Shown one piece after another: positions 1 to 14,400 of a stretch of DNA of 64,000 nucleotides. A model generated the notes under the pieces. That model did not search any database and was not told the origin of the DNA. It saw only the letters and a program-made list of their open reading frames with translations. The translations under genes were made by a program, and so were the position numbers. Source of the DNA: Paratinospora sagittata (taxonomy: Eukaryota; Streptophyta; Magnoliopsida; Ranunculales; Menispermaceae); contig CM069613.1 in assembly GCA_035771175.1 (NCBI GenBank), positions 6,072,001 to 6,136,000 of the forward strand. Direction: 5' to 3'. How positions within the stretch are numbered: position 1 is the stretch's first letter; each line of letters begins with the position of its first letter.

Positions 1-869
1 AATGGGAGTGTCGTGCTGAAAACTTGGCAGTTGGTGAAAATAATGCTTCGTTACATATGGAGTACAATGACCCATATGTGATTTGGTATCGATCAATAAC
101 CCTGAGGTATATGACTGAAAGTGGCGCAACTATCGATTTCTTGGTAAGATAGTACATTTTGCAATTCACATTTTCACATATTACTAAGTTGTAGTTATTT
201 TGGCTTAATGTATGACATTTTTTATTTATTTAGGTTCGCAACATGGCTCAAATTAATTTGCGCAGTTAGATTAATGAAATGACTGTACTGACGGACATTA
301 AGGGGATTTCAATGACTACGCTACAAATGGTGCATGCAGATTATATGGTTAGAAGGGACACAACAGAAGGACCATCGTTAGCATACCATCAGAGTCCCAT
401 CACTCCTTCCAGTCGAGTGGATCCATTCACGAATGTCCACATGTCACCATTGCAGCAGGATCCTTCCACCTTTGGTGATGCAATACCAGGTATTGAGATT
501 GCCCCGACAGTTACTTCATTCGAGGACAATCCAACGTTGGATGAAGAGGGATACCAAAATGTTGACCTTTACCTATGGAGAAATTGGAATCCAGAGGAAA
601 ATTGGATAGGTAGACGAAAAAGAATGCCAAAGCGAGGGCGAGGGCGTGGGCAACGCTTGGAAGGTGTATTTATAGCATATACAGTTATTGAGGCGCATGA
701 TGAACGTGACGACCACTATCGTGAGGATGAACACATATCAACTATGCCCGTTGACGATGATCCAACACCACATGTTGAGCGAGCTGTTCAGGTGCCTTTG
801 CAACACTATACAAAAGATCACTTACGATGCAACAAACGACGTAAATGGCCAATATGTGGCACAGATTGA
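1..869 (+). pseudogene. 3' part of a plant mobile domain (PMD / MAIN-like) gene, decayed
   Basis: The fragment is cut by the window edge. The first exon (to 143, followed by gtaaga) encodes the DPYVIWYRSIT-type stretch found near the end of the plant mobile domain. The next exon opens at 234 after tttatttag and runs to the stop at 867-869. It is homologous to the last exon of the PMD gene at 50317-52507: both share a TTKEPS/TTEGPS..HQSPI segment, an acidic linker and a similar tail. A TAG at 267-269 stands where the other copy has CAG, so this copy is broken. The tail is also out of frame relative to the other copy. PMD genes include the Arabidopsis nuclear proteins MAIN and MAIL1, but most copies ride on transposons. 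The adjacent 179-bp array makes this the right half of a MULE whose left half is outside the window. Confidence 0.75.
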
Positions 870-1010
870 CAACTTGTTTTATTGTTTTTGTATTTGTTTT
901 GATAATGTTGTAGTCAACATGTATTTATACTTGTATTTCAATTTAGTAAATTTTTTTCAACAGAATTACCGTGTATATGTTTTGATAATGTCGTAGTTTC
1001 ATTTATACTT

Positions 1011-1675
1011 GAATTTCGGATGGGGGGTCAAAAATTCAACCGGGGATGGGAATGGGGTTCCATCGCCTCTGGGGGATCGTGGGAGGATAGTGGGACGCGT
1101 TAAAAGTGGTCGGGTAAAAAAAGAACCCCGTGGTTTGGCCTCGGTGAGGTCGAACAATTTACTAAAAGCTTTGATTTTTTTAATAACTTGAATTTCGAAT
1201 GGGGGTCCAAAAATTTAACTGAGAATGGGAATTGGGTTCCGTCACCTCCGGGGGATCGTGGGAGGATAGTGGGATGCGCTGAAAATGGTCGGGTAAAAAA
1301 AAACCCCGTGGTTTGGCCTCGGTGAGGCCAAACAATTTACTAAAAGCTTTGATTTTTCTTAATAACTTGAATTCCGAATGAGGGTCCAAAAATTCAACCG
1401 GGCATGAGAATGAGGTTCCGTCGCCTCTGGGGGATCGTGGGAGGATAGTGGGACGCGCTGAAAGTGGTTGGGTAAAAAAAACCTGTGGTTTGACCTCGGT
1501 GAAGCCAAACAGTTTACTAAAAGGTTCGATTTTTCTTAATAACTTAAATTTCGGATAAAGGTCTAAAAATTCAATCGGACATGAGAACTGGGTTCCGTCG
1601 CCTCCGGGGGCTCATGGGAGGGCATTGAGACGCGCTCATAGTGGTTCGGTAAGAAAAAACTCCGTGGTCCTGTTC
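1011..1675 (+). repeat. Tandem array (~179 bp x 3.7) at the end of the left PMD-MULE
   Basis: Units begin at about 1011, 1190, 1369 and 1546 (the gaatttcggat anchor), giving spacings of 179, 179 and 177. Each unit holds in order a ggttccgtcgcctc block, gggaggatagtggga, an A-run followed by ccccgtggtttgg, and cctcggtgaggcc. The same order of blocks, with diverged sequence, occurs in the arrays at 47992-48985 and 52690-54072. The position just after the PMD 3' end matches the right terminal array of the other MULE. Confidence 0.8.
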
Positions 1676-1684
1676 GATTGATTG

Positions 1685-2446
1685 ACATAAGTACAAAAAA
1701 AAAGAAAAAAAAATTGTATGGAAAGACGCCTAATCAGCGTCCCTAAGTTCATGTGGCGCCATTGTTTCGGCTGACCGGGCTTTGAATTGTCAAAGTATAG
1801 TAAACGGGTTATTATTTAAATTTTGATGGTATTTGTAAATTTTTTTTATTTTTTAAGGACAATCCGGTCAAAAGCTTAAACCCATTGTAGTAGAAGAAGA
1901 AAATGTGCCACGCGTTTCACCAGGTCGACTAAGCAAAGCAAACAACACCAGCAAATGCAAAACTAATAAGCATTCAGAATATAAATTACTCACATGACCA
2001 AACTACCCATTCCGGAAAATAAGAAGGGTATTAATGTCTAATGTCTCTGGACCATTATCGTTATTAGAAATAAATCGAAACGCTTATTAAGCTCTCTTAA
2101 ACGTAAGTCGTTGTTTTCTTCTCTCTCTCTCTTTCTAAAACCTTCATTTTCAAGCTTTCCCTCTCGCTCTCTCTATCTCTCTCTCTCTCTCTCTTCGCTG
2201 CCCTTCCGTGGTTCCTTGTTCACGAAGACTAAGCACGAATAATTAGGGTTTTCGTTCGGTTTCAGATCAACAGATCTAACGAAGTTTCTTGATCTTCGCA
2301 ACCTCGTCAATGTTCGTGTGCTGAAAATCTTGTTCGGCAATGGCGTCGGCGATCGTGGATCGGAGAAGACGGAAGATTTGTTGATTTTCTGGATCTTGAT
2401 CGCAGACGGAAAGAGAAGGAGAGTGTATTTTTTTTCCGTTTTTTGA
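1685..2446 (+). promoter_or_regulatory. Upstream region and CT-rich leader of dymeclin
   Basis: This stretch lies between the MULE array and the dymeclin start codon. It ends in a pyrimidine-rich leader with CT repeats at about 2119-2195, typical of plant 5' UTRs. I see no convincing TATA box, so the transcription start is not placed. Confidence 0.45.
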
Positions 2447-5400
2447 ATGGGAGCCGTGCCTTCGACGCCGCGCAAGAACGCGCAGCCACAGGACACGGCG
2501 GAGTACCTGATTGGTACGTTCGTAGGAGAGAATTCGTTTCCTGTTGTGTCTGATTTCTGGAACAAGTTGCTGGAGATTCCGGCTAGTCTGCAATGGCCGA
2601 CTCATCAGGTTCGCCAAGCTTGCGAGGCTTTCGGTTAGTACTCGGTTGAACTAAGGATCGTATGTTATTAGTTCAGTTTGTTTATGGAATATTGATTTTT
2701 TTTTTTCAGTTGGTTGTGCTATTTGAATAAAATGCACTGCAGTTTTTGGAATTTGAATTTTTTTTTTCTTGTTTGTCGATACTAGAATATTACGTTTTTG
2801 AGTGTTTTGAGATTCTGGAATGGAAGGAATTGATGCCAAAGTTGGATTATTGGCGGTTTAGAGAAGGTTTGTGAGCTAATGTTGGTTCATTTTTTGAAAT
2901 GGAAAGCGTCGACAGTATGCTATGGTTAGAGCAGTTTGATTAAAATGCACTGCACTTTCTGGAATTTGAAAAATTTGCTCTTGTTTGTTGATGCTAGAAG
3001 ATCGGATTTTTGAGAGTTTAGAGATTCTGGAATGGGATGAATTGATGCCAAAGTTGGATTATTGGAGGTTTTGGAAAGGGTTTGAGCTAATGTTGGTTGA
3101 TTTATTGAGATGAAAAGCATCAATGATATGCTAGACTGATGCTACATTGATTGGGATGTGTACTGTAGTGTAAACTGCATTACCCTAACACCTTTAGATT
3201 TGTGTTGAATGATTACATATGAATGCATGATTAAATGCAATCTAAAAGTGATGAGCTGGTGATGTTTACATTGCAGCACAACACCTAGATCATTCTAGCA
3301 TTATTCAATATGTTATGGCGATTGCAACTTACAGTTGACTTTTTGTATGTTTTGCACAAAATATAGGTTACTTCCGTTCAGCTATTAATTTTTATGATTT
3401 TGGAAGAACTGAAGTAGCATTGTTTGTAAACTTTGAGGACACTCAATACGGATATAATGTGTAAAATTGACAATAGTACAAATATTTTTCCGAGTTCTTA
3501 TAAGTTTACAAAATCATCCATCTCTCTCCCTCTGTGTGTGTGTGTTGTGTGTGCATGCTCCTGCGCGACTGTGTAACATTGCTTATGGATTCATGTTTAT
3601 ACATTCATGGGCTGTGCAAAAAGCATTTCGGACGGAACTTGTTTATCTTTTCTGTCAAACTTTCCTCTTCTGCCCCTAAGTGCATTTTTTTCCCAGAAAT
3701 GCTTTTTAGTCTTAATCATGCTGTCATGCTGGGGACCTTTCTTTGCCTTCTAATCAGCAGTAATGAGTTTGGCAAATTTATACCAGTTTGCCTGTTTCTA
3801 TGATAAATGACTCTATGCAATGTCTATAAGTCTATAACTGTCTACCTTGGATGCGGTTGTCAGGATTTAAAGTTGCAAATACTTTGAAATAGTCATCTCC
3901 CAATGAGAAGGTGCTTTCATCTGCATGCAGTTCATTTTTCCTTTTAATGGTTAAGTTGAAAGTGTAAAGAAAACTTGCATTAGCAGTGGTGCACAAAAAT
4001 TCTAATCTTTATGTCACCCTGCAACCATCATTTATTCTATATAATGCCCGATGCCGAAAGACCATGTGCCACTTTTGCTTAAATAGCTCAAATGATGCTC
4101 GTTACAGAATGTTATTAATAATATTGGGAGTCTTTCATGCTTATATTATGAAGCTTTGCATTTTGGAATTTCTATACATACGTAGTTTCAAGATCATGAT
4201 TCCTGTGTTTGAGTCTATTAATGATGCAATTGATACATTTGTGTAGTTTGTGTTTGGAATAACCGTTGCAGTGGGACTCATTTTTGGCTTTGCTGCTCTT
4301 GTGCTTTTGCAGCAAAGAACAACTTTCACACAAGGCATCTTGCAAAACTTTTGATTCATCTAGTTTGGTGTTTGCAAGAGGCTATGTCAAATTCTGCAGG
4401 GTCACCAACAGTACATACAAAGGCTATCAGTGCGACATACTTATCATCTATTTTTCTGAAATACTTGATAGAAAATGCTAAAAGTGATAACTTTGAGGAA
4501 CTATACCTATCGCTTGGTGAAGATGAAGCAGCTCTTGATAACTTCCCCAGAGGTAAGTAGTTCATTGGCATTTTTTTTAATTAGTAAAATTTTGTTGAGA
4601 AGGAAAACATTATTAAAGACATAAATAGGTCAAGAAAGCTTACTATTACTGAAGAGTAAAGACAATAGACAGTTCTGTTCACAGTACCCTCCTTTATGCT
4701 GACAAATTGATCCAAAAGCGTTGTCTCTTCACAAAAAGGCCTAGAATCTAAGAACTGATTGCGTGAATGTTTTCGTCTTTCCCCCTTTTGTTTCTATTGC
4801 TTTCTTCTCGGGTTTAGTTTTATGGATCTTGTTTGCCACTCCCTGTTGTTTAGGGAAATTTTCCATGTCTTACATCAACCATCAGGTTGAATCAAAAATT
4901 TAAGATTCAGGTTTAAGTTGTTTTGAATGGATTTAATATTGGTTTTGACCTAATGCCTTGATCTAGACATGGGACAAACAACGGAAAAGATATAAAGCAT
5001 TTAAACTTTTACAAAACTTTTTGAACCATGATTTATGTTGTTTGAGGGGTGTTTTTTAGTCCATTTTTTTTTTCCTTTAATTGACACCCTTAAAATTTAG
5101 GCTCCTTAAGATTCCTAGTGATGCCTTCATGATTGAAACTTGTAAGATCTTATACCTAATAAGATCCTCATGTTTTACAGTTTTTCTTATTAGCTTTGAT
5201 ATTTGAAATAGAATGATTAACTAAAAAAGGGATCATTTTTTTTCTAAAAAAAACAAAGGGATCATATTTCATGGTTTGATGACCTTCCAAACCCTAAATT
5301 GGTTTATAAGGGTCCAAAGCTAAATAGAATGACAAAGAGACAAAAAACCAATCTTAGCTGTCACTATTTGATGAACAAATTGATAGTTAGTCATTTTACT

Positions 5401-8400
5401 ATTGTGATTGCTATCCATCTTTCTGTCATTTAGTTGGGTTTCTCTTAAAACTATTGTCCTAAGAAATGCCTTATTATGTTGACTCTTGAGATTGTGTCTT
5501 GGATGGTTTTCTTGTGATATTTGTTGTAGAAAATGAAAAAAGTGAGCTTAACTCAACATTTTTTATAATTTTTTTTTTCAATAATAAGTAAACTTGGGAA
5601 AAAAATCATTTTACATTCACACCTTTATAAGACTTCACCTTCCTGCTGTCCAATCCATAATTTCAGTTGCCTACCTTTTGCGATTCTCTTCCAAATAGTT
5701 CTTTTGATGGTCCCCTTCTAATACTTGGTAGCCTTTCCTCAAATCTTGAAAATTAAATAAAAAGGCCGAATTTTTTAGGAGGTTTTTGGCAAGTAGTCAT
5801 CGCTAGTGCCAATTGGTACAATGATCCTCCAGAAACTAACAACAATGTTGATAGGAGTTGTATGCGACTAAAAGGAAAGTGGAAGAAAATCTCCTAAATG
5901 AAGCTTTCATCATAGCTTATACAGGACAAAGTAAGCAAAATTGGAAAAGTTCACATAATTTTTTTGGTGAATTTATGTCCAACTTGGCAAATTATAGCTT
6001 CCAAAATAAAAATAAAAATAAAAATGGTGAATTACAGAGTGAAGGTAGTTTTGAAAATGTGAAAATTTGATAGAAAATTTGACAAAACTCAATAATATTT
6101 AAAAAAATTCAAACATTCAACAAAAACTTGTTTTTTTTTTTCTTTTAATTAGAAATGCGAAAGATTGTTGGCTTTTGTTGAAGTTAGACAACTAGACATA
6201 CTTTTCCAAACCCTAGTATGGATTGCTTTTGTCCCAAAAGGGGTTCTTTTATAGCAATTTGCCTCACTCGTGTATCATGGGTGAAACTAATCATTGAGGA
6301 AGCAATAAAAAAACCCTTTTCTATATCTTTCTTTAATTCTTTCATGATTCCATCAACACTCATCAAATCCATCCATTCTCTGGCATGAGAATATGTATCA
6401 AAAGTATATCAAGGTTAATTAGAGTACTAACCTGTGACAGGGTAGTGATAGAGAGCATTAATGGTGAGCACCACCATTCCAAGACATTATAAGAAATATT
6501 AGCATGTATTTAAAGTGTCTAAAGTCTACTTATATTTGTTTTTAACATATATTACAATTAGTTTGGATATCTTTGCATCTATGAAAAAATTATCTAAACC
6601 TTTCTAATTTAGCAATCTTTTTCGAGAATTTTCATGTGAAGTAGACTTACCCTAATTAATTCTGATTTTTAAGTTATCAAAGTCAAGGGCAAAGTCAACT
6701 TTTCGAATCTGTCAGAGAGGGAGGCCAATGACCTAGCTTCCCTATTAGGATGCCTTGAGATTTGTCAACGTTTACGGGGATGTCTAGAATTGTTTGGACT
6801 GCAGAATCTTTTGGTACATTCACCACTAAATCCTTCTTTGTTGTACTCATCACCCAACCAACTACGTCATACTTTCTCTCATATAGTTTCATATGCAAAG
6901 CTCATGTTCCCTCTTAGGTTAGAACTTTTGGGTGGTTAATAGCTCATGAAAAGCTGAATTGTGTGGACATGTTACAACGCAGATTCCCCCACTGGGCTCT
7001 TTCTCCCAATTAGTGCCCACTTTTTTCTGTGTAGGAAGAATAACGAGTTAATCAATCTTGTCTTTGTGCAGAGCAAGTTCACTATGAGTATTTGGGAAAG
7101 ATGGATGACATACATCCAATACAAGTTTATGCAATGAAGAAAGTTTATTATCTTTCCCAACGGGGGCTCATGTCTAGCCAAGCTAAGGGATTACTGGAGA
7201 GTGGTTTTGCTGCAGTGAGGTCTTTATGGAAGGAAGAAATGTTATAATTTTCAGAGGGAGGGGGAAGGATGGGTTTAGGTGTGAGAGGGGTCACATTATA
7301 TGGCTTCTTTATGGGAGAGTGCTAGCAAGTTGGATAATGGATAGAGATTTAGTGAGTGGTCAAGAGATTGGGGAAATATTTTTGCTTGTTTGTAAAGTGC
7401 TTTAGGAGAACTTCTTACTCTCTTTGAGGTTGGCTGATGCGCCATGTAAATTGTATATCTATTAATGAATATTATGTTTCTTGTCAAAGAATAAAAATAC
7501 ATACTAGAATCCGAAAGGCACATGAAACATACAAGAAAACTGCAAACAAACAACTTAGTAACTTACTGAGCAGTATGTGGTTGAAAGTTGCTTTTTGTTG
7601 ATGCTGGTTTCAATATTTTTAAGGCCAGCCATGAAGAAGGGCATATACCTACCACCTAGTTCGGTCCTAAGTAAGGTGCTCCAAATTAAGAACGCACTTG
7701 GATGTGCTTTTTAGTCCTATGCAAGGTGCATGAATTGATTATAAACTTACGTGCTTGGAGCAAAAGACTTTTGCAGCAGGTGCTTTCCTTGATCCATAGT
7801 AGAGCACAATTAGGTAGTTTTTTTTCGAATCCTCTGCCCTTGAAAACATTCGTATATTTCTTTTGAAGTCCAAAAATAATTATGTGAATCTATGACTGTT
7901 CATTTAATTAATTGAAAATTTTAAACAAGTTTGAATTACAACTTATGTCTCAATGGAAATGATAGAAGATGAATACCTAACATAACATAGATGGAGACAA
8001 TTAAGAAAAATATAGGTACTTTCTTTCTCTTTAATTTTACTTAATATAAGTATTCTCTGTTTCTTCTCAAAAAAAAGAAAAAAAAAAAGAAAAAAGAAAA
8101 AAAGGAAAAAAAAAAATATAAGTACTTGTAAGTTGTAACATATTTGAGGATTTGATATTTGGTAGAATAGATTGGAGGATATCGATTCATGTAGCCGACC
8201 CATCTAGTTGGGAAAGACGCTTTGTTGAGTTGAGGATTACTTTTGAAATGCTATATGATCAACTTATCCTATTAACATTTAAAGATAAATTTATAAGACT
8301 ACCATTAGGCTGGCCATGATTGATAAGATGAAGTGTTGGGCAATGAAAACAACACGTTAATAAAATAAGTGTAATGAAAATGTGAACGTTAAGACTCTAA

Positions 8401-11400
8401 AGGCATTGTTTCCAAATCTCTACCGCCTTTCTTCACTACATAATATTCCTATCTCAAATTTTGTTGTTTGTGACTGAAGGATCTTCCTCTTCGTGGACCC
8501 TTCATTTGAGTAGGAATGTCTTGTCTAGGGAGGAAGGTGAAGTGGTTCGCCTTCTTAACCTTCTGGAGGATTGTCACCTATCTAGGGAGGAGGATAGGTT
8601 GCAATGGCCTTGGGATCCTTTAGGGTCGTTCTCCACTAAATCCTAGTTTGACATACTTATTGATAACCCTTCTTTGCCTCTTTTTCCCCAACATCAATTG
8701 ATTTGGAAAGCACAAGTCCCATCAAAGGTTAGGTTTTTGGGATGGGTCACTTCTCTTGGCAGGTTGAATATGGGCGAGATGTTACAACAGAGATGGCCGC
8801 ATATGTTCCTATCGCCCCATTCGTGTTCCTTATGCAAACATGATCTGGAATTTGTGGAGCATTTTACTAGTAGCTGCTCATTCTTTGCATTTGGGAGAAA
8901 TGGCGGTCTCACTTTCTAGAGATGGATGGAGATGTGAACAGGTTCCAAGGCATTAACATCTTTCCTTATTTGGATCGCATACAACCGATGTGGAGGGAAC
9001 ATTGAAAGGTGTGTTGTCTTGCAGTTTTGTGGTTCAGTTGGAAAGAAAGAAATAGAAGAATTTTTTATGATAAGGAATACTCGATTGGATTGGTGTGGGA
9101 AAGCTCAAAACTGTTAGCTGCATTTTGGATAGCTAATAGTAAATTGTCAAAAGGGTTGTCTATAAATGATTGGGTGAGAAATTGGGATAACATTATAATG
9201 GGATAGCGCTGTATATGGTTTGACTTTGTTGAGAACCTATTGTTCTCTGCATCGCATTATATTGTATACTGTACACTTTTATAAATTTTATATTAATCTA
9301 TAGTTTCTTTTCAAAAAAGAAAAAGAAAATGTGAACGTCAAGATGCATGTATGGTAAAACTAAAACATGAATAAATAAACTTAGAAATTTTAGGGACGAC
9401 ATTGGTTGACTGACAATCCTAGGAACGTGGATTTTGAGACTTGGTGATGGATAGAATTTCTAAGAGGCTTGAAGTATGGAGAAAAAGTTTCTTATCTAGA
9501 GGAGGAAAATTGCCATTGCTTCTATGGTGTTGGAGGCTATATCCACATATTTCCTTTCGGTATTTCGTATTCATAATTAGGTGGCTCTATCAATTGAGAG
9601 GATGATGAGATTTTCTTGGTGGAAAGGGGAAGAGAATTCGAAAGGTTCTCACCTATCAAATGGGGTAATGTTATAAAAAAGTAACGAGAACAAGGAATAT
9701 TGGCAATCAATAACATCATCTTCAAAAATATTGCATTGGCTGCTAAGTGGCTGTGGCAATTTCCAAGAGAACAAGGACCACGATCTTTATTGGCCAAAGT
9801 CACTAGGAGCAGGTATGGAGTTCTGAGCAATGCCAAGGATGCTAGTTTATCATATGGAGCCACTCTTAGGACTTTGTGGGAATTTATCTTTTCTATTTGT
9901 CCACTCTTCAATAATGTAGTTAGGCTGAAGTTAGGAAATCGTGGGACGATCTAGTTTTGAGAGGATGTTTGGTGTGGGTCCCGAGGTCTGGCTTGCATTT
10001 GTTTGTCTCTTTATTTTATTTATTTATTTTGAGCAGAAACAAAGAATGTATTTATTTTAATTTAAACTGTAAGATTGCAAAAGTAATAAAAGAAGCACTA
10101 GAGGTGCTATACACAACCAAACCCATATGAGCTCCATTATCCAGAACCCAACCTTCCTGAAGGAAACCCTTACTAACAACTTAATCAGAAGCCTCAACCT
10201 TGAAACAAGCAACTATCCCAATCCAATAACCAATCAGAGAGTGAGAAACCATGAGCCCAAGAAGAAGCGTACACCCAATGAGTTGGCTACAAACTTGATA
10301 CCTTCCCACAAATGATCTCCATCCTTGGCAGAATTATTGAAAACTCTATTGTTACGCTCTAATCATAAAGGCCATAACGTCGCATATGATGCAATTAGAC
10401 CAACCTCCCTTCCATATCTTGAAATGTCAGTAACATGAGAAAATGATAAGCCGTCACTAAGGTTGTGAGGGGTGGAGAATCTACCACCTGAGAAGTTATT
10501 CCAATTATGCTAGACCCTCCTCGCATAATTGCAAGAAAAAAATACGTGATCCAAGCTTTAACCATCTTGATAATAAAGAGAACAACAAGATTTGGACCAT
10601 CCTATCTTGTGTGCCAAACATGCCCTATGAGTACTTAATATATACAAATATGATTCTCATTTGTACTGTGAACAGTAATACATTGTATTCTGAATCTTAT
10701 GATTCATGGATCCGAATTCCGATTTGATTTTTTAAACCTTGAAATGATTTGATTCCGAATCAAGATTTTGACAACAATGGCAGAAGGGTGCGGGAGAGTT
10801 TGCATCTTTTAGCTTCTATTTGGTTCAACTCTTCCTAACTTTCAAAGGGGGTCACCCATAGGCTGGATGAATGGTTGAGGGGGTGGTCTAATGTTTTAAC
10901 TTAAACTTGTTCGATTCGGGCCTTGGAGGACCTCTTGCCCTTGTGTATGTGCCTTAACTGCCGTCCTTATTATGTTACTTTTAATAAAAGTATTTGTTTC
11001 TTTTCAATAACAGATAAACTTATAAATGAACACAATCGAGAAATGGTAGGATTGTTGGAGTGACCCTAATTAGAGAGAAAATGAGAGAGAATCAAGTAAG
11101 ATGGTTTGTACACATATATCAAAGACTATTAGTTGTCCTAGTTAGGGAAAATGACACTTTAACCATTAACGACAACAATAGAGGAAGAAGTAGGTCAAAA
11201 ATGAAATTGATGAAGATAATTAGAAAAGGAAAAAGAACCTATTATCTATTAACAACAACAAGAAACGAAGAGGAAGATCCAAAATAACGTAGATGAAGGT
11301 AGTTAGGAAAAATACAACCACCTGTTATTCAATTGAAGATTTGACCTAGAGTGGAGGATGTGGATTTATGTAGCTGACCCAAGTAGTTGGGATTTAGGAA

Positions 11401-14400
11401 AATGCTTTGTTGAGTTGAGTTTATAGATACCGATGCAGTATTTTATATCACAACACTCATTGGCTTTACATGTGGGTTGTTTTCACCCTAGCTCTTACAT
11501 GACTTCTTTTTCTTTTTTTAAGTCCTTGCAATATTTGAACTGCCTAGGTAGTTATATTTGTGCTCCCCCCTCCCTTTATCTTATTGATGAATATGGCCTT
11601 TTTTTTTTCTATTTAGATCAAAATATTGAAAGTTTGGTTATGCGCAGTGTGCTTAGCTTTATTGGCACAATGGATGTGAGGTGTGTTCTAGATTCTCAAA
11701 ATCTTTCCTGATTCTTTGGTAGTTTTCCCTTTCTCTCATTGTGATCCTAATTTTACATCTTATTTTTGTTGCAAGTTCTAAATCATATCTCCTCCATCAT
11801 GAACTGCTGAACTTTTTGCTTGTGGCCATGTCAACTCAGCTTTGCTCTGGACCATCTCCAGGTCCAAAGGATGTTCACCCATTCATTGATGCTGCAATGG
11901 ATCAGGTAAGCAGTGAGGATTTTTTTTGTTCTTTTTAGTTTGTCCTGAAATTCAAAAGTAAGTTTATAAGAGTCTCATTTTAGTTTTGCACAGCAGGAAA
12001 GTTCTCTGGTTGGTTTGGTGGTTCGCAGATTATTGCTAAATTACATTATGCGACCACGTATTCCCTTTAATGGTGCTTCATACTCTCTGTTTGCTGAGGG
12101 AGGTCAGCCTAGTGTTCTACAAAAAGTTGGTTCTGCTGCCGGTACAGCCTTCATTAGTTTTGATTGCTTTTAACCTTTTTTTTTCATTTGGTGACTTCCT
12201 ATCTTATTGCTTCCTTTATATCTGTTTGTCTACTATAAGTTTTTCTCTAGGACTGTGGATTGGAAAAAAAAAGAACCTACTGTGGCTGATTTAAAAAAGA
12301 AGCTACTTGATTATAAACATGTTAGTACATTTATCTTTTTATCTGATCTGGATGTTCTTGTATCCCTTGGCATTCTGAAACAAGGAATGAAAAATCAAAT
12401 TAATTTGTTGAGCTTTAAGCAATTTTTTAGCGGTTAAGTTACAAATTACATTAAAAAGAAAAATATAAAAATTGAAAAATAAAACATATTAGAACATTCA
12501 TGCACATATTATGTTTAATTTTTCAAATTAATTCTAAAAGCAGTTAGCTTCCTAAAGATATAAACCCTAATAGTTTGAATTTAAAATAGTGTCTCATCCT
12601 TTGAAAAATGTAGATGATTGGATTCTAACACTTCAATTTAGATGCATATTACGATAATTGCAAATATTGTCACCCAACAAAAGAAAGTAAGTTAGATACA
12701 TTTATCACTTCAGAAATCTCTTATATATGTCAAATGTTTTTCAATTTTTTGATTAATATGTCAATAGAAAAGTAACAAGAAGAACTCATTGTAAACACAA
12801 TATGCATTAAGCATTGTTGATGTCATGAAACATATACAAACTCATTCTATTAATACTTTCACACATTTTATGTTTATAATTATATTTGTTTTAGTATCTT
12901 ATATAGAATATTTGTGAATAATATTAACGTCTAAGCAAAAAATTCACATACTTCTCTAAGTTGGTTTTGTGTGTCGATTGGACTTTCACAAATTAGTTTC
13001 GGATTTTATGTAAGTGAAATTTTGGGTGAAGCGAATTTTTTATACTTGTTCTATAATGGTGTATCACTTGATTCTTTACCCTTGTAGTTTTGGATTGCAA
13101 GTTTCTATCCAGTCCTATTACTTTCATGCTTACTAATAAGTGCTTTATGGGTGGCTTGCAGCAAATTTTATGCTCTTGCCATTCAATTATTTTGTCAGTT
13201 CAAGTGGTGGGGCATCAAGACATCCATTGGCAGTCAATAGTCTTCTTGTCTTGCTTATCCTCATTCATTACCGAAAATGTGTTTTGGCGGACAAACATGT
13301 GGCAGATAATAGTGAAGACAATGTGAACTCAAATTCTCTTTTGAAAATAAATTCATATTTTTCTGAGAACCCTTACTGCAAGGCCTTAGAAAGTTCAAGG
13401 GATGTTGAATGTAAGTTTTGTCTCTCTTTTACTCATTGAATAGACGGGATTGAGGTTTGTTCAATCATCACTATGCTTCCTTTGTTTGCAGTTGATCGTG
13501 TAGATATCGAGGGGAATGCACATAGTGGACCACTTGTCAGATTGTCTTTTGCTTCTCTGTTTGACACCCTTGGGCTGTGAGTATTGGTTGTACTTGTTTC
13601 AGTACTTTCCAGTTGTTTTTAACTTATATTTATCATTCATAAACTTCACGTTTGAAACCCATCCACCTTTTCAAAAACGCATATCACTTTCAGTATCTTC
13701 AAAAAATTCATGCTTATGGTCAGAGCTCATATGTCTTACCATGGAAACATCTGTGTTTAACAGAGTGCTTGGGTGACTGCTTTAACCTGAAAAGTTGAGT
13801 TCAAAGAGAAGGGCTAGAACCTGTTCTCTCTCTCTATATCTCTAAATAGTTTGCTGTTGTCATTTTGTTAACTTTGCACCAATTAGGACAGTTCTCACCT
13901 CATTCTTGGGCTCATATAAGTGAATAGTTTCAAATGTTGATCATCGGAAGATAAATGGAAGTGTTTTTGTAGCCAAGAATCTCTATAATGCATACTGACA
14001 CATCCTATTTCTGAAGTTCAGCAGCTGAAAATTGGGAATAGATTATTAAATAAACTATTTGATCTGTCCTCTGTAATACTGCCAAAACATGGGTTTACGC
14101 AAATAGCACTACTTTTTTGAAAATGTTTTTAATCATTTTAAGCCCATACTTTTTGACAGGTCTTGGGCTTCTTTGTTAAGTAATGGGTTGTAAAGTTGAT
14201 TTGATATTCTTTCACGGGTTTGCTTTTAACTGAAAAAAACTTGAGCTAATGTCAATCCCTGCTAATTTGGTGAAAAATGATATCCCAAAATTTGGGTACT
14301 TTGTTGCATGTGCATTTACATGTCGAATGTGAAATATAATTCACTATTAGCGTATTGTTATCTATATGCGTGTGTATGTGTATGTGTATATATAAGAATA

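Noticed and set aside
7943..8203. Minus-strand open frame with poly-Phe
   Set aside because: It is the complement of the A-rich tail of an L1 insertion.
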